DNA of 64,000 nt from Phascolarctos cinereus. Lineage: Eukaryota > Chordata > Mammalia > Diprotodontia > Phascolarctidae. The DNA lies in contig NW_018344015.1 of the NCBI RefSeq assembly GCF_002099425.1, forward strand, positions 7,850,001 through 7,914,000, given 5' to 3'. Positions within the stretch are counted from its first letter, which is position 1; each line of letters opens with the position of its first letter. The position numbers and the translations under genes were made by a program. Below the pieces are notes generated by a model. It did not search any database and was not told the origin of the DNA. It saw only the letters and a list, made by a program, of their open reading frames with translations. This document shows, one piece after another, positions 33,006-44,346 of the stretch.

Positions 33006-33870
33006 AAGAATTTGTGGATTCTGAAAAAAAACTACCTCCAGAATACCATAGGATAAATTTTTGAAGTAGCTTCCTAACACAATTATAAATATTAAGCCAG
33101 AATATCTAGATGAATTGGTATAAGCTTACAAGGTGGTCCCTTTGTGTATTTTATCAGTGATGCAGAGATAATGGATAGTGTTTAAGTGGTACTAATATAG
33201 AAATCATGAATTGGAAGGAGCAGTAGTTGATGACATCACTTTTTTGGGAGAAAACAGCATTTAGCCTTTGATTCAGCAGTTATTTATGCTGAAAAACAGC
33301 TGTGTTACCCTGCTCAGGAGGGCATATAACCTTTACTCCACCTTTCTGAGGAAGAGTCAAATAACCAAAAAGCTAGCTGTCATCTGGGACTTTTTCAAGA
33401 AAGTAATTCCAGGGCTTCTGTTGAGGTCAGTATCCATTCAGCCCTATTCACTCCCCATACTAGTTATAGTTTCGCAGTCAGTATGTCACAGTGATTTGTG
33501 TTTAGAATAATGACCTTGTCATTCAATAAAAAGTCAATTTATGTTCTTCAGTATGCATTAGGAGCATAGAATGGTATTTGTAAAAAAATTTAGAAAAATT
33601 TCTACAAGCATGTAGTTTTAAAAGGTTTTTTTTTTTATCCACTTAAAAGTTTATCCCCTAAATGTGTGGAAAACTTTGCTAGATGGAATCCTGCATTCCC
33701 TACTTTTGGTTGGTATATTGGAACTCTAGTAAACTGATACTGTAGATGTTTTACATGAAAACTAATAATGTTATGGTTTTTCCAAATCATTTTGGAAGAG
33801 CAAAGGTGTGATATTGTTCAATAAATATCCAGAAACGTTGAGAAGGCAGAGATTCTGTGTGGCTTTATTT
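33006..33870. other. ASB3 intron; unassigned
   Basis: An 80-residue plus-strand frame (33268-33510) has no recognisable domain, and no repeat family was identified. Confidence 0.4.
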
Positions 33871-33874
33871 CATA

Positions 33875-34085
33875 GGATTGTAGGAATCGGGCCTAGAAGG
33901 GACTTGACAGATTGTTTAGTCTAACTTATTGATTTTGCTGATTAAGAAATTAAGGCTCAGAAAAAGTAAAATAACTTGCCTCAGGTCCCTTAACCAGGAA
34001 TTGAGCCAAGATGATGTAGAGCTGGCAGGAATCTAGGAATCTGATGCCCTAATTTTGCAGAGGAAGAAATGGAGGCCCAAGGAAG
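33875..34085 (-). repeat. MIR-type fragments
   Basis: 'gaatcgggcctagaagggac', 'agaaattaaggctcagaaaa' and 'gaggaagaaatggaggccca' are antisense MIR text. There appear to be two overlapping or rearranged pieces. Confidence 0.55.
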
Positions 34086-34108
34086 TTAACAAGTTTTTAC
34101 AGGGCTTA

Positions 34109-34357
34109 GTTGTTATTATTCTTGTTTAGTTGTGTCCTGCTCTTGGTGATCCCACTTGGGGTTTTCTTGGCAAGGATACTGTAGCGGTTTGCCATTTCTT
34201 CTCCAGCTCATTTTACCGATGAGGAAACTGAGGCAAACAAGATTAAGTGACTTGCACAAGGTCAACACAGCTAGTAAGTGTCTGAGACTGAATTTGAACT
34301 CTGGTCTTCCTGACTCCAGGCCTGACACTCTACCCACTGCACCACCTAGCTTGCCCT
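34109..34357 (-). repeat. Long-form marsupial SINE, minus strand
   Basis: The complete order is the tail unit ('tgtcctgctcttggtgatcc', 'ggcaaggatactgtagcggt'), then the core, then the head ('cactgcaccacctagcttgc'). Near-repeated flanks 'acagggctta' (34099) and 'tcagggctta' (34373) are a probable target duplication. Confidence 0.92.
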
Positions 34358-34394
34358 ATCGATAACTTTTTTCAGGGCTTACAAGGTTCCTATA

Positions 34395-36200
34395 AATCTA
34401 TCCATTTCATAATTTTTTTTTTGTGGAGTAATAACATTCCATTATGTTAATATTCCACAATTTGTTCAGCCATTTCCCAATTTATGGATACCCACTTGTA
34501 TCCAGTTATTTACTACAACAAAAAAATGCTACTATGAATACTTTGATAAACATGGATTCCTTCCCTCTTTGTTTGATCTCTTTAGGGATATATACCTAGT
34601 AGTAATACTGCTAAGTTAAAGCATATGTATGCATAGTTTAGTGACTTCTTGGGTATAGTTCCAGATTGCTTTTCAGAATAGTTATATCAATTCACCAGCA
34701 ACTCCATTAGTGCTGTCTGTCTTCCCACAGCCTCTCCAACAATTATTTTTCTCTTTTGTCATCTTGACCAATCAGATAGGTGTGAGGTACAACCTAAGAA
34801 GTGTTTTAATTTGCAGCTCTTTTTAATTATTAATTTGGATTTTTCTTTTCATATTGGTATTGATAGCTTGCTATGTTTGATTGCTTCTAGGTTTTGAGTA
34901 TTTTATGTATTTCATTAATCAGCTTTTCTGTTTTCTTAAACTTTATTTTCTAAAAGTACCAAATAGTTTTGATGATTACTATTTTGTAGTATTGTTTTGT
35001 ATCTGGTAGTGCTAGGTATCCTTCTTGCCCCCTTTTGTTTATTTGTTCATTTATTTATTTTCCTGTTACTTTTCTTGAGATTATTGACCATTTTCCAATT
35101 CTGGAAAGTAACCCTTTGCTAGTTTCATTGGTTTTGCTCTATTCTGTGAATTAACTTAAGTAGCATTGCCATTTTTGTTAGTAAGTAGTTAATAACTTTT
35201 AATTACTTGGGTATGTCTTTATTTCCATAAAGAACTCTTTTTAGTTGTATATATATTATTCCTATTTTGTGGTTTAGTTTGTGAACTCTCAAATATTTAA
35301 AAAATTCTGTAGTTATTTTGAATGGAATTTCTTTTTCTATGTCTTCCTGTTCAGTTTTATACTAATATACAGAAAGGTTGATGCATTTTGTGTGTTTATT
35401 TTGTATTCTGCTACTTTAATGAATTTAATAATTGTATCAATTAATTTTAATTTACTGGAGTTCTCTAAATAGATCATATCATCCACAAAGAGTGATGATT
35501 TTGTTTCTTCTTTGCCTATGCTTATTTTCTCAGTTTCTCTTTCTTATTGTTAAACTAGAATTTCTGAACTACAAGAAGCAATAGTGGTGATAATGGGCAC
35601 TCTTGCTTTACCTGGACCATATTGAAAAGGTTTCTATGATTTCTTCATTCAAGTTCTTGGTTTTAGATACATACATTTGACTAATTAAGGAAAATTCAAT
35701 TTATTTGTGCACTTTTAATTTTTTTTAGTAGAAATGGGCATTGTATTTTGTTAAATATTTTTCTGCATGTTTTAATTTCATCATGGGATTTTGACTTAAG
35801 ATAGCTTATTGTGTTAGTACTTTAATAATAATAATAGCTAGTATTTATATAGCACTTTAAGGTTTGCAAATGCTGCACATGTTATCTCATTTGAGTATTG
35901 AACTCACACTACATTCCTGTATAACTAATATTTTTATGGTATTCAGTCTTCTTAATCTGTTGCTGTAGTCTCTTTGCTAATATTTTAATTCAGTATTTTT
36001 GCATCAATATTAATTAGAACTGTTTGTTTATAGCTTTCTTTCTCAGTTTTATCTAGCTCTAATTTAGGTGTCAAGATCATATTGTTTCATTAGAGGAGTT
36101 TTTAGCATGCATCTCCCAATTTTTGCAATAAATTCATGCAATATTGGTATTATTTGGTTTGTGTTAGTTTTTGTAAAGGTAAAATGCACAACTAAGATAT
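34395..36200 (-). repeat. L1 ORF2 segment, minus strand
   Basis: Antisense ORF2 landmarks in order: 'cacaatttgttcagccattt' (C-terminus), 'cttgaccaatcagataggtg', 'ttgcagctctttttaattat', 'gagatcatatcatccacaaa'-type text at about 35470, and toward 36060 'ctctaatttaggtgtcaaga'. It extends from the ORF2 C-terminus into the RT domain. A small CORE-SINE-like piece lies at 35823-35915. Confidence 0.75.
35823..35915 (-). repeat. MIR/CORE-SINE fragment in L1
   Basis: 'tagctagtatttatatagca', 'ctttaaggtttgcaaatgct' and 'gttatctcatttgag'. Confidence 0.65.
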
Positions 36201-36230
36201 ATATGTTTATGAATATACATATATACATAC

Positions 36231-36249
36231 ACATATACACACACACACA

Positions 36250-36302
<53 letters not shown>
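36231..36302. repeat. (CA)n(TG)n microsatellite, self-complementary
   Basis: About nine CA units are followed directly by about 24 TG units around an ACGT centre near 36252, giving a short perfect inverted repeat. Confidence 0.95.
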
Positions 36303-36304
<2 letters not shown>

Positions 36305-36525
36305 TCTTCTTGGTTACCATTTCATAGGCACCAGAGAGCTATCATCTAAATTTTCTCATATTCTCTTCTGGTCCTTCTTTCATGTTTATCTATTTGTTAG
36401 ATGTTTTTAGGTCTGAAAGAGGGTACACCAAAGGTCCCAACTCTGTTTTATTATTTCTCCCTGTAATTTGGTTGACTTCTCAAACAGGTACTTAGATTTT
36501 ATGTCATTAGGGCACATATATATTT

Positions 36526-36703
36526 CAGGGGTGGGGAACCTGTGGCCTTTGTGGCCTTCTAGGTCTTTGGGTGCAGCTTTTTGACTGAGTACAAATTTTC
36601 CAGAACAAATCTTTTTATTGAGGTAATTTGTTCTGTGAAGTTTGGATTCAGTCAAAGGACTGCACTTAAGGACCTGGAGGGAGGCCACAGGTCCCTACCC
36701 CTG
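36526..36703. mobile_element. Palindromic non-autonomous DNA transposon (MITE, hAT-like)
   Basis: The ends are inverted copies: CAGGGGTGGGGAACCTGTGG at the left and ccacaggtccctacccctg at the right. The internal halves also pair: 'ttgactgagtacaaattttc' with 'tttggattcagtcaaagg', and 'aacaaatctttttattgagg' with 'ggtaatttgttctg'. The CAGGGG terminus is typical of hAT elements. An exact 8-base target duplication was not found. The 93-residue minus-strand frame over it (36407-36688) is not a gene. Confidence 0.8.
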
Positions 36704-36761
36704 CATTAAATATCCATATTGCTTTATTTTCTATGAGTCGTTTAAGTATAATATAGTTGCC

Positions 36762-36898
36762 CTGAGATAGTGTAACATAATAGATAGAGAGCCAGTCTTG
36801 AAGACAGGAAGACCTGGGTTCAAGCCCTGCTTCTGGCATATAATGACAGTCTGACCCTGAGCAAGTCACTTAACTTCTTTGTTTTTTAGGCAGCTTGC
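36762..36898 (+). repeat. MIR/THER-type SINE
   Basis: 'acataatagatagagagcca', 'cctgggttcaagccctgctt' and 'gaccctgagcaagtcactta'. Confidence 0.8.
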
Positions 36899-37042
36899 TA
36901 AGACAATAAATTGTAGATATGTGTCTTTGCCTGGGAGTCACAAGTCTAAATGCTATCCTTTGCTCAGTGTTCATCCACATTGATGCTCACTAACATGGGT
37001 GTCTTAGGACTTTTCCCTTTTCCTTTCTCCGCCATTGGTTTT

Positions 37043-37217
37043 TAACATGAGAACCATGAACTTTTAAAAAATATGTTAATAACTGTTTCATTATTATTGG
37101 TTTTCTTTTTACTCCAATGCATGTTATTTGATGCATTTCAGAACATCCTGAGAAGGGATCTACACACTTCCAGATGGCCAGATGGGTCTGTGACACAAAA
37201 AAGGTTAAGAATCTCTA
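37043..37217 (+). repeat. Non-autonomous DNA transposon (hAT/Tigger-type)
   Basis: It opens 'tttaacatgagaaccatgaa' and closes 'acacaaaaaaggttaagaat', with 'gcatttcagaacatcctgag' and 'gatgggtctgtgac' inside. The ends are inverted (ttaac and gttaa). A related antisense fragment is at 13.1 kb. Confidence 0.6.
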
Positions 37218-38315
37218 CTCTGTACTGTTTTATTGGGGTGATCTTATTAGCTCCTATGAATTTAGTTGTCATCTCTGTGCAGATGATTTCCAGAACTATA
37301 TGTCCAGCCCTACGTTCTTTCCTGAGCTGTAGTCCTGCATCCCCAATGATCTTTTGGACCTCATAGTGGATCACCTGTAGGTGTGTCAAAATCAACATGT
37401 CCAGATCAGAATTCCCTCCAAACCTTCCCCTTTTTCCAACTTCCCTTTTACTAACCAGGGCATTACATAATCATTGACCCAATCACTCATGTTCACCCCA
37501 CATATCCAATTCAACCTTATCTTTTAAGATGAATCTTATCATTCTTCTCTTTACAACATCTCTCATATGTCCTGTCTCTTAACTCAGATAAGCTATTATT
37601 CTAATTCAGGCCCTCATCACCAATCTGTCACCTGGCTCGTTGCAATAACCTTCTAGTTGATCTTCCTGCTTCAAGTCTGTCCCCTTCCAAACCATCTACT
37701 ACTCAACTGCTAAGGTGATTTTTTTCTAAAGCATGGTTCTTATCATGTGAACCCCACTCCATTGGCTCTCAGTCACCTCCAGTATCAAATATAAAATCCT
37801 CTATTAAAAAAAAAGACATTCAAAATGCATTATGAAGGGCTTTCAAATCCCTTCTTCCCTTTGCTTTTCTACTTTTCATCCTCCCTCCCCCATTCCCTTA
37901 CCGCACACACTACAATCTAATGATACTAGCTTCTTTGCTGTTCTGTGCACATTATTCGGAGCATTTTCACTGCCTGTCCCCCATGCCTGGAATTTTCTCC
38001 CTCCTCATCTCCACCTCCAGACTTCCCTGGTTTCTCTGGCTTCCTTCAGGTCCCAAGTAAAATCCTACTTTCTACAGGAAGTCTTTTCTAATCCCTCTTA
38101 ATTTTAGTGTCTTCTCTCTGTTAATTATCTTGAATTTATTCTGTATCTATAGCTTTCTTGGACATTGTTATTTACCTGTTGCCTACCCCAATTGGCTGTG
38201 AGGTCCTTGAAAGAAGGGGCTATCTTTTGGCTTTATTTGCATGCCCAGCACTTAGTACAGTACCTAGCACAAAGATGGCACTTAAAATTAGTTGACTGAC
38301 TAAAACTTTCTATTT
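37218..38315 (+). repeat. L2 LINE RT end to 3' terminus
   Basis: At 37270-37370 the frame gives CADDFQNYMSSP, then FPELSP, IPNDLLDL. This is the CADD-type catalytic core of the L2 reverse transcriptase and the motif after it. It is followed in order by 'gcaataaccttctagttgat', 'ccactccattggctctcagt', 'cctgtcccccatgcctggaa', 'aaaatcctactttctacagg' and the 3' end 'cccagcacttagtacagtac'. This is a fairly long L2 copy (about 1.1 kb). Confidence 0.85.
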
Positions 38316-38530
38316 TATACCTCTGTGCTTTTGCATAAGAGGTCCCACGTTCTGGAATTCACTACCTCTTCACCTCAGCTTCAGAGAATCCTTAACTTTC
38401 TTGAAGGCATGACTCAGGTGCCATCTCCCAAATGAAGCCTTTCTTGATCCACCCAGTTATTAGCACGACCTCATTCTTCACATTTTATTGTCTGTCTAGT
38501 GAGCTTTCTTTCTCTCTCATATATGTTATA
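38316..38530 (+). repeat. L2 fragment abutting the previous L2
   Basis: 'tacctctgtgcttttgcata', 'ttctggaattcactacctct' and 'cagctt...' followed by 'ctttcttgatccacccagtt' are L2 3' region without the terminus. Confidence 0.7.
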
Positions 38531-38848
38531 TATAATATATTACTACATATGTGTAAATAAATAGATTAATAGGTAGAAGACAAAGTAGAATACAAAGGTA
38601 GAAGTTGGAATGGTTTGCACAGATTACAGTTCTCAGGCCAGTTTGACTAGAAGGAATGGTGCATGTAGGAGTGTAATGTGAAATAAGACTGCAGATATTG
38701 CTTCAATAGCAGATAGCTCCATTCTTTGTATAGCTAATTGCATAAAACTTCATTAATTCAGGCCTCAACTGTAAATTCTGATAATGTTGTTATGAGCTTT
38801 ATTTGTGGAGAAAAGCATTTAATGGTATTAATAATACTGCAGGGGAAA

Positions 38849-39026
38849 TTTTTTTTTTTGAGGGGGGGGTTTGGTTTGTTTTTTTGTTTTTTGCTAGGCA
38901 GTGGGGTTAAGTGACTTGCCCAGGTTCACACAGCTAGGAAGTGTCAAGTGTCTGAGGCCATATTTGAACTCAGGTCCTCCTAACTCCAGGGCCAGTGCTC
39001 TATCCACCACACCACCTAGCTGCCCT
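38849..39026 (-). repeat. Marsupial tRNA-derived SINE, minus strand
   Basis: T/G-rich tail, 'aagtgacttgcccaggttca', 'atttgaactcaggtcctcct' and 'ccacaccacctagctgccct'. The flanks 'ctgcaggggaaattttt' and 'ctgcagaaggaattttt' look like a slightly diverged target duplication. Confidence 0.93.
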
Positions 39027-39029
39027 CTG

Positions 39030-39655
39030 CAGAAGGAATTTTTAAGGCATATAAAGGAGCAAAGTATTCTCAAGTGATTTAGAAACATACTCTCCTTCAG
39101 ACTCTTATTTTAGTGCCTCATCTTGGCATGGAAGTGGTGATCCTGAGTTCTTGATATGTCTGTCTATCTATCTGCCAAAGCAACTCATAAAACCTTATAA
39201 GACAAGGAATGGTTGTAGTCTGCATCAGTGGAGGGAGCACTCATACCAATGAAATAGATATTTTTATTTATTGAAGTAGAAGCACATATTTACATGCAAA
39301 TATTTGATATGCTGGTTATTAAAAAAGATTATCAGTTAAAGCAAGTCCCATAAGGGATTCTACTAGGTGACATTTTTCTAGCATATTTGAAAATAATAAA
39401 AGTGTTTCTTTTTCTAAAATTTTTTGATTCAGAATTTGTCCAAATTACCCTAAGTCCATTTTCAGGGTTATCACATATACTTATTAAGATACATATGTCA
39501 TTGGCGTAAAGGGAAGAGAGAAGGACCAAGAACTGAATGTTAGGGTAAGCCTTAGGAAGAAGAAACATCATGAAGAAAAATTATGTATCTTGTAGATTCT
39601 TAGGATATTGTTGTTGAAGACAGTGTCTGTGTTGCAATCCCTTTTTCTTCCCTCT
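39030..39655. other. ASB3 intron; unassigned
   Basis: A 79-residue minus-strand frame (39332-39571) contains LLSSLYANDICILI. This faintly recalls a LINE RT active-site context, but it is not enough for a call. Confidence 0.35.
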
Positions 39656-39659
39656 CCTC

Positions 39660-39952
39660 CTCTGTCTCCTCATCTATTGCAAGCTGGAAATGCGGGGGCT
39701 ACTCACGGGCCTGATCCTGCTACTGATTGGCACTGGAGCTTTGATCTGATCCATTTCCAACCTCGGGCCAGTCCTGTCTAGTGGCTTCCTGCTCCTGGGT
39801 ACTTCACATATTGGTTCTGGACTTAGTGCAGACACCTGATCAAGTTAGCCTACTACAGCTCAAAACACCTGAGCTCAAGAACTCTCCCAGCCTTAGCCTC
39901 TCCAATAGCAGGGGTTGCAGTTGTGCACCACCCTACTCCACTGCATTTTCTT
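39660..39952 (-). pseudogene. RN7SL: 7SL (SRP) RNA retropseudogene, minus strand
   Basis: Read in antisense this is close to full-length 7SL RNA, the RNA scaffold of the signal recognition particle. Plus-strand blocks align in order with the 7SL complement: 'ctgctactgattggcac' (7SL 'ccactactgatcagcac'), 'gatccatttccaacctcggg' (tccgtttccgacctgg), 'ggacttagtgcagacacctg' (gaacttagtgcggacaccc), 'cctactacagctcaaaacac' (gcactacagcccagaactc), 'ctgagctcaagaactctccc' and 'agccttagcctctccaatag' (cagcctcagcctcccgagtag). About a dozen bases are missing in the central S-domain part (near 39785-39805). A T/C-rich tract left of it (about 39639-39660) is in the place of a decayed antisense poly-A. The copy is diverged throughout and so almost surely not functional. 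A length of about 290 nt fits the 300-nt parent. Unlike an Alu, it retains the S domain. Confidence 0.9.
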
Positions 39953-39959
39953 AACTATG

Positions 39960-40199
39960 GGAGAAAATGGTTCAAATTAACCAGAGTATTTGCATCTTCT
40001 GAAACATTCTGATTGGTTGGGGTTTTGCTATGTTTTATAGATATGATGCAAGAAAATGAACTATTAGCACATTTTTGATGTATAGTGAATAACAGAGATG
40101 ATGTTGGAACTTTGATTCCTGGACTCCAAAATTAGTACTGTCTTCCCTATTCTGTGTCTTGAATGACAATTCAAGATCATGCCAACAAATTCTGGAGGG

Positions 40200-40255
<56 letters not shown>

Positions 40256-41525
40256 ATGTACATAAAATAAATGTAATGCTTTGAGTTAATACTTGATTTT
40301 CTGAGGGAAAATGGCTTAAATAATTAGTCAGTCAGCAAAAAGCCAGAACTCTCACTGAGTAAATTCCAACGTTTCTTGTATTAGAACTGCCTGCATGTGT
40401 AGCTTAACAGTTTAGGCATGTGTAGTTTTGAGAGAAAATGCATTCTTATGAAAATAAATTGTATCTCATTCATTCATTCATTTATTTTAAACTTTTACCA
40501 AGGAATATATACTTCAAAAGGTATAATCACAAACATACAAATTTACTCTTGCGACGCATGGGAGCCCTCTTCTTCCCTGTACCACTTTAGTGTCTGGGGA
40601 GAGGAAGATTAGGTTAATAGTTGAACTTGGTTCCTGTAGAGCAAAATCCCAGTTTCAAGTCTCAAACCGCACTTGGGATTGAGTCCCAGGCACCCTGGCT
40701 TCTTAGGCTTGCATGCTGGGCTGGCTGGAAATTTTGGCTCCAGTGTCACCATGGCTTGAAGTCCTGATCCACAATTCTGGGGATTATGTGGCATATGAAA
40801 CTGAAACTGAGGGCAAACAAACAACACAGAACAGAAACAAACACCCCTACGTCCATTTCTCAGAGTCAACATAAAAGAGAGGGAGGGAAGGCCTCACCAG
40901 TTTAGTTTGTGGTGTCCATGCTGGGTGCAGCATATAAAAAGTGCTGAAAAGAATTCAGCAGAAAGCGGGTGGTGGAAATGAGCACAGCTGCAAAGCTATT
41001 GTATTTTATTTAGACACATATCCCCCAGTATGTTTCTGTAATCTGGTGAGGGGATTTGTGCTGTTAAATGCATTTTTAAATTATCAAAATTAAATCAGTG
41101 AAGAAATGAGTCTTAAATCGTTAGTAATAGCAGTAATGAGAAAATATGATGTAAGGAAAATTAAGTTAGTTTGTTGGTAGTGGGTGGAGAAAATAAGGCT
41201 AATAGTGTTATCTTTACCTGAAGTCTTTATGTTATATTTTCAGAATGGTATTTAATAGACTTTTGGCTTGTATAAGTCTTTTGGCTTCTAAAAAGAGCAG
41301 CCTGCAGAGATTTTTTGTACATTTTTATCAGTTTTGACTTGAGATAAATGGTTGATGGTAGAGGCTGACATAACCTATAGAACTAACATAGATAATTAAG
41401 TTGAGATATAAGAAAACAAGTAAAATTTCTACATGGATAAGATAATACTTACCTTTGTATGCTTCGTACTTACTAAGTGGATAGCTTATTGACTCAGTTG
41501 GTAGATGCTATTAATTTGTGTTTCT
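39960..41525. other. ASB3 intron; mostly unassigned, with a (GT)n tract
   Basis: (GT)n lies at 40204-40250. Around 40620-40870 the sequence is GC-richer with an 87-residue minus-strand frame and no recognised homology. Nothing else was identified. Confidence 0.4.
40204..40250. repeat. (GT)n microsatellite
   Basis: About 23 uninterrupted GT units. Confidence 0.98.
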
Positions 41526-41529
41526 ACCT

Positions 41530-41990
41530 GGCTGCCCTCCTTTGGACTTCTCCATCATGTTCCCAGGAACCTCATCAATAGGAACCTCATTATCCTGCAA
41601 GATTTTGTTAGCCTTGGTACTCATGCTTCATCAGTACCCTTTGACCTGTGTTTCCTCTGATTGGAAGGCAGAGTGAAGAACTCCTCTGCAAGCCTATATT
41701 TAAGGAAGATGCCCAGGCCAGGCATCTCTTCATTTCTCACCCAGCTGCATTACTTTGGACCTCTCAATTATACCACTGTGCCAGGTACCTTCTCCTTCTT
41801 GTTCCCTTCTTCCCATCTTTTCAGCTTCCTTTTGTGTGTTGTCTTCCACATTAGATTATACGCTCCTTGAAGGCAGGGGCTGTCTTTTATTTAATTTTTA
41901 AAATTTGTGTCTTCAGTGCTTAGAATAGTGCCTGGAACATGGTAGACATTTAATAAATGTTTATTGATTGATTGGCTGACTGATAGGTTG
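41530..41990 (+). repeat. L2 3' end
   Basis: The text includes 'ttagattatacgctccttga', 'aggcaggggctgtctttta', 'cagtgcttagaatagtgcct' and the end 'catttaataaatgtttattg'. The 68/69-residue frames at 41648-41870 are within it. Confidence 0.75.
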
Positions 41991-42685
41991 CTTTGTAAGT
42001 GAAATTAGGTCATACCTCCTATTTATATTTAATTTCTCTAAGTTCCTTGAGGACTGTAGTTCTCTATTTTATTTATTCTGTATTACTCTAAATCATGCAC
42101 TCTTTCCAACACACAACATTGCTTATAGTTTCCAAACTAGCTCCCAGCTACTTTAGCCACAAATCCAATTTTTAAAAATTGCACAATGCTATTTTGTTCC
42201 AAATGATGAAACTGAGATAATATCCTAGTGAATTGAGGTAGATTTGTACCCCTAAATGCTTTTTAAAACTATATTGATTCTCTATCATTGGCCATTAAAT
42301 TCTTTGATATTTTAAAATTATTAGCAAGAATTTCCAATGTCGTATCTGTTCCTATTTTTGTTTCACTTCATGATCTATGAAAAATATTGTTAGAGAAGAC
42401 TTGCATATATCTGGTGGTTTAAAGTGGCTGTTATGGTGTTATTGAGGGAAGGTATTTTTCCTCTGTGAATAACTTACATGCCTTACTTAATAGTTTTTTA
42501 ATAAGGTCATCTCATGAAAAATAGACTGTCTTTACACTGTTTTAAATGTCATCATTGCCAACTTAGTAATCTTAAAAACTAGGTTCTTTGATTCTGCAAT
42601 TTTCTTGGCATTTTGTTGGTAAGAGTGTGTGAAACATGTTTATTTGTTTATCAAAAATTAGGTTGGCTTTATATTGATATAGTGG
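41991..42685. other. ASB3 intron, no feature recognised
   Basis: A/T-rich, with no repeat signature and no open frame of note. Confidence 0.45.
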
Positions 42686-42689
42686 GAAG

Positions 42690-43436
42690 GATGGAGATGA
42701 TGGGTAAAGACACTAAGAGATTTAGAGGAATAGAGGGAGGGGGAGTTGAGGGAGTTGAGTCATCAGTCATTTTTGTAAAGTAGTAGGTCATGTCTTCTGC
42801 TGAGGGAAGAAGATGGCAGGTGGTATTGGTTTAGAGAGAAGAGAAAGTTTGGAACAGCTATTGTAAGAAATGTAAAAATATAAGAGCAGACATTTATTGA
42901 GTGCCTACTATGTGCCAGATACCTTCCCTACTGTGTGGTAGTCACTGTGCTAAGTTGATAATGCAAAGGGCCTGCTCTTAAGGAATTTGCAGGCTAATAA
43001 ATTATTGACTGTATTTACCTCCTATTGACCAATGGTAGTCTGTAAAGGATTAATCAGAGGATAGTTTGCAGTAGTAAGGGTCAGTAGAGGTTAAATATCT
43101 TAAATTTGTAGTAGACCCAGTCAGGACAGTTTCCTGATTTCCTTCAGCAATGTTAGGCCTTTCTGTAGTAGGAGAGGAAGAGGTGGATATTAGGAGTTAT
43201 TCAAGGTTTAAAGTTACCTGAATTGGAATGGTAGAAAGTCAAGAGTATAAAGGATTCAAGGGTGAAGTAGAAGGCATTATGCCTAATGCCATAAGATGCC
43301 TAAGCCATAAGGTCATGACCTAATAGAGGGAAAATAAAGTCAGAATTGGGTTTTGATAGTCTGGAAAAAATGAGAGACTGAAGGTTATGATAAGGGTAAA
43401 GAACAGATAAAGAAGGAATGCGGAAGCAGAAGAAAT
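42690..43436 (-). repeat. L2 ORF2 segment, minus strand (left part)
   Basis: Purine-rich plus strand. 'gtagacccagtcaggacagt' and 'ttcctgatttccttcagcaa' correspond to the L2 ORF2 antisense text also represented at 18.7-19.0 kb. An L3-like insertion sits at 42885-43010. The L2 continues beyond the L1 at 44347. Confidence 0.6.
42885..43010 (+). repeat. L3-like repeat fragment
   Basis: 'cagacatttattgagtgcct', 'actatgtgccagatacct' and 'ctcttaaggaatttgcaggc'. Confidence 0.7.
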
Positions 43437-43452
43437 AGAAGATAAGAGTTTG

Positions 43453-44330
43453 GGACCATCTCATACCTATCAGATTGGCTAATACGACAGAAAAGGAAAA
43501 TGATAAATGTTGGAGAAGATGTGGGAAAATTGGAACACTAATGCACTGTTGGTAGAGTTGTGAACTGATCCAACCATTCTGGAGAGCAATTTGGAATTAT
43601 GCCCAAAGGGCAATCAAACTGCACACTCTTTGATTCAACAACACCACTATAGTTCTGTGATCCAAAGAGATCATAAAAAAGGGAAAAGGACCCACACGTG
43701 CAAAAATATTTATAGTAGCCCTTTTTGTGGTAACAAAATATTGGAAACTAAGGAGATGCCCATCAATTGGGGTTGGCTGAACAAGCTGTAGCATATGAAT
43801 GTAATGGAATACTATTGTACAATAAGAAATGATGAACAGGCAGATTTCAGAAAAATCTGGAAAGATTTGTATGAACTGATACTGAGTGAAGTGAGCAGAA
43901 GTAGGAGACAGTACCCAGTAACAGCCCCATAGTGCGATGATCAACTATGAATAACTCAGCTCTTCTCAGCAACACAGTGATCCAAGACAAGTGCAAAAGA
44001 CTCACAGAGAAGGAAAATGCCATCCGTATTCAGATAAAGAACTGATGGACTCTGAATGCAGATCAAAGCATATTTTTTCACTTACTTTATTCTTTCTCAT
44101 GTTTTTTTTCCTTTTGATCTTTTTCTTCTTTCACAACTGTGACTGATATGGAAATATTTTTACATGATAGCACATATATAAATTATATCAAACTGACTAC
44201 AATTTTCAGAAGACTACAATCTCCCTTCAGAGGAAGGGAGAAAAAATTTGGAACTCAAAACCTTGTAAAAATTAATGCTAAAAATTTTCTTGACATGTAA
44301 TTGGGGAAAAAATAAAATACTATTAAAAAA
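43453..44330 (+). repeat. 5'-truncated L1 with 16-base target duplication
   Basis: The L1 3' end includes the ORF2 C-terminus (frames read KIGTLMHC-type text, then LDPTILESNLELCPKGN, GTHTCKNIYSS, KILETKEMPINW), the 3'UTR and an A-rich tail ending at 44330. agaagataagagtttg (43437-43452) and agaagataggagtttg (44331-44346) are the target duplication with one mismatch. The insertion interrupts a minus-strand L2, which resumes exactly after the duplication. Confidence 0.93.
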
Positions 44331-44346
44331 AGAAGATAGGAGTTTG

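Noticed and set aside
43597-43944. 115-residue minus-strand frame
   Set aside because: It is the antisense of a plus-strand L1 ORF2 C-terminus with a clear target duplication.
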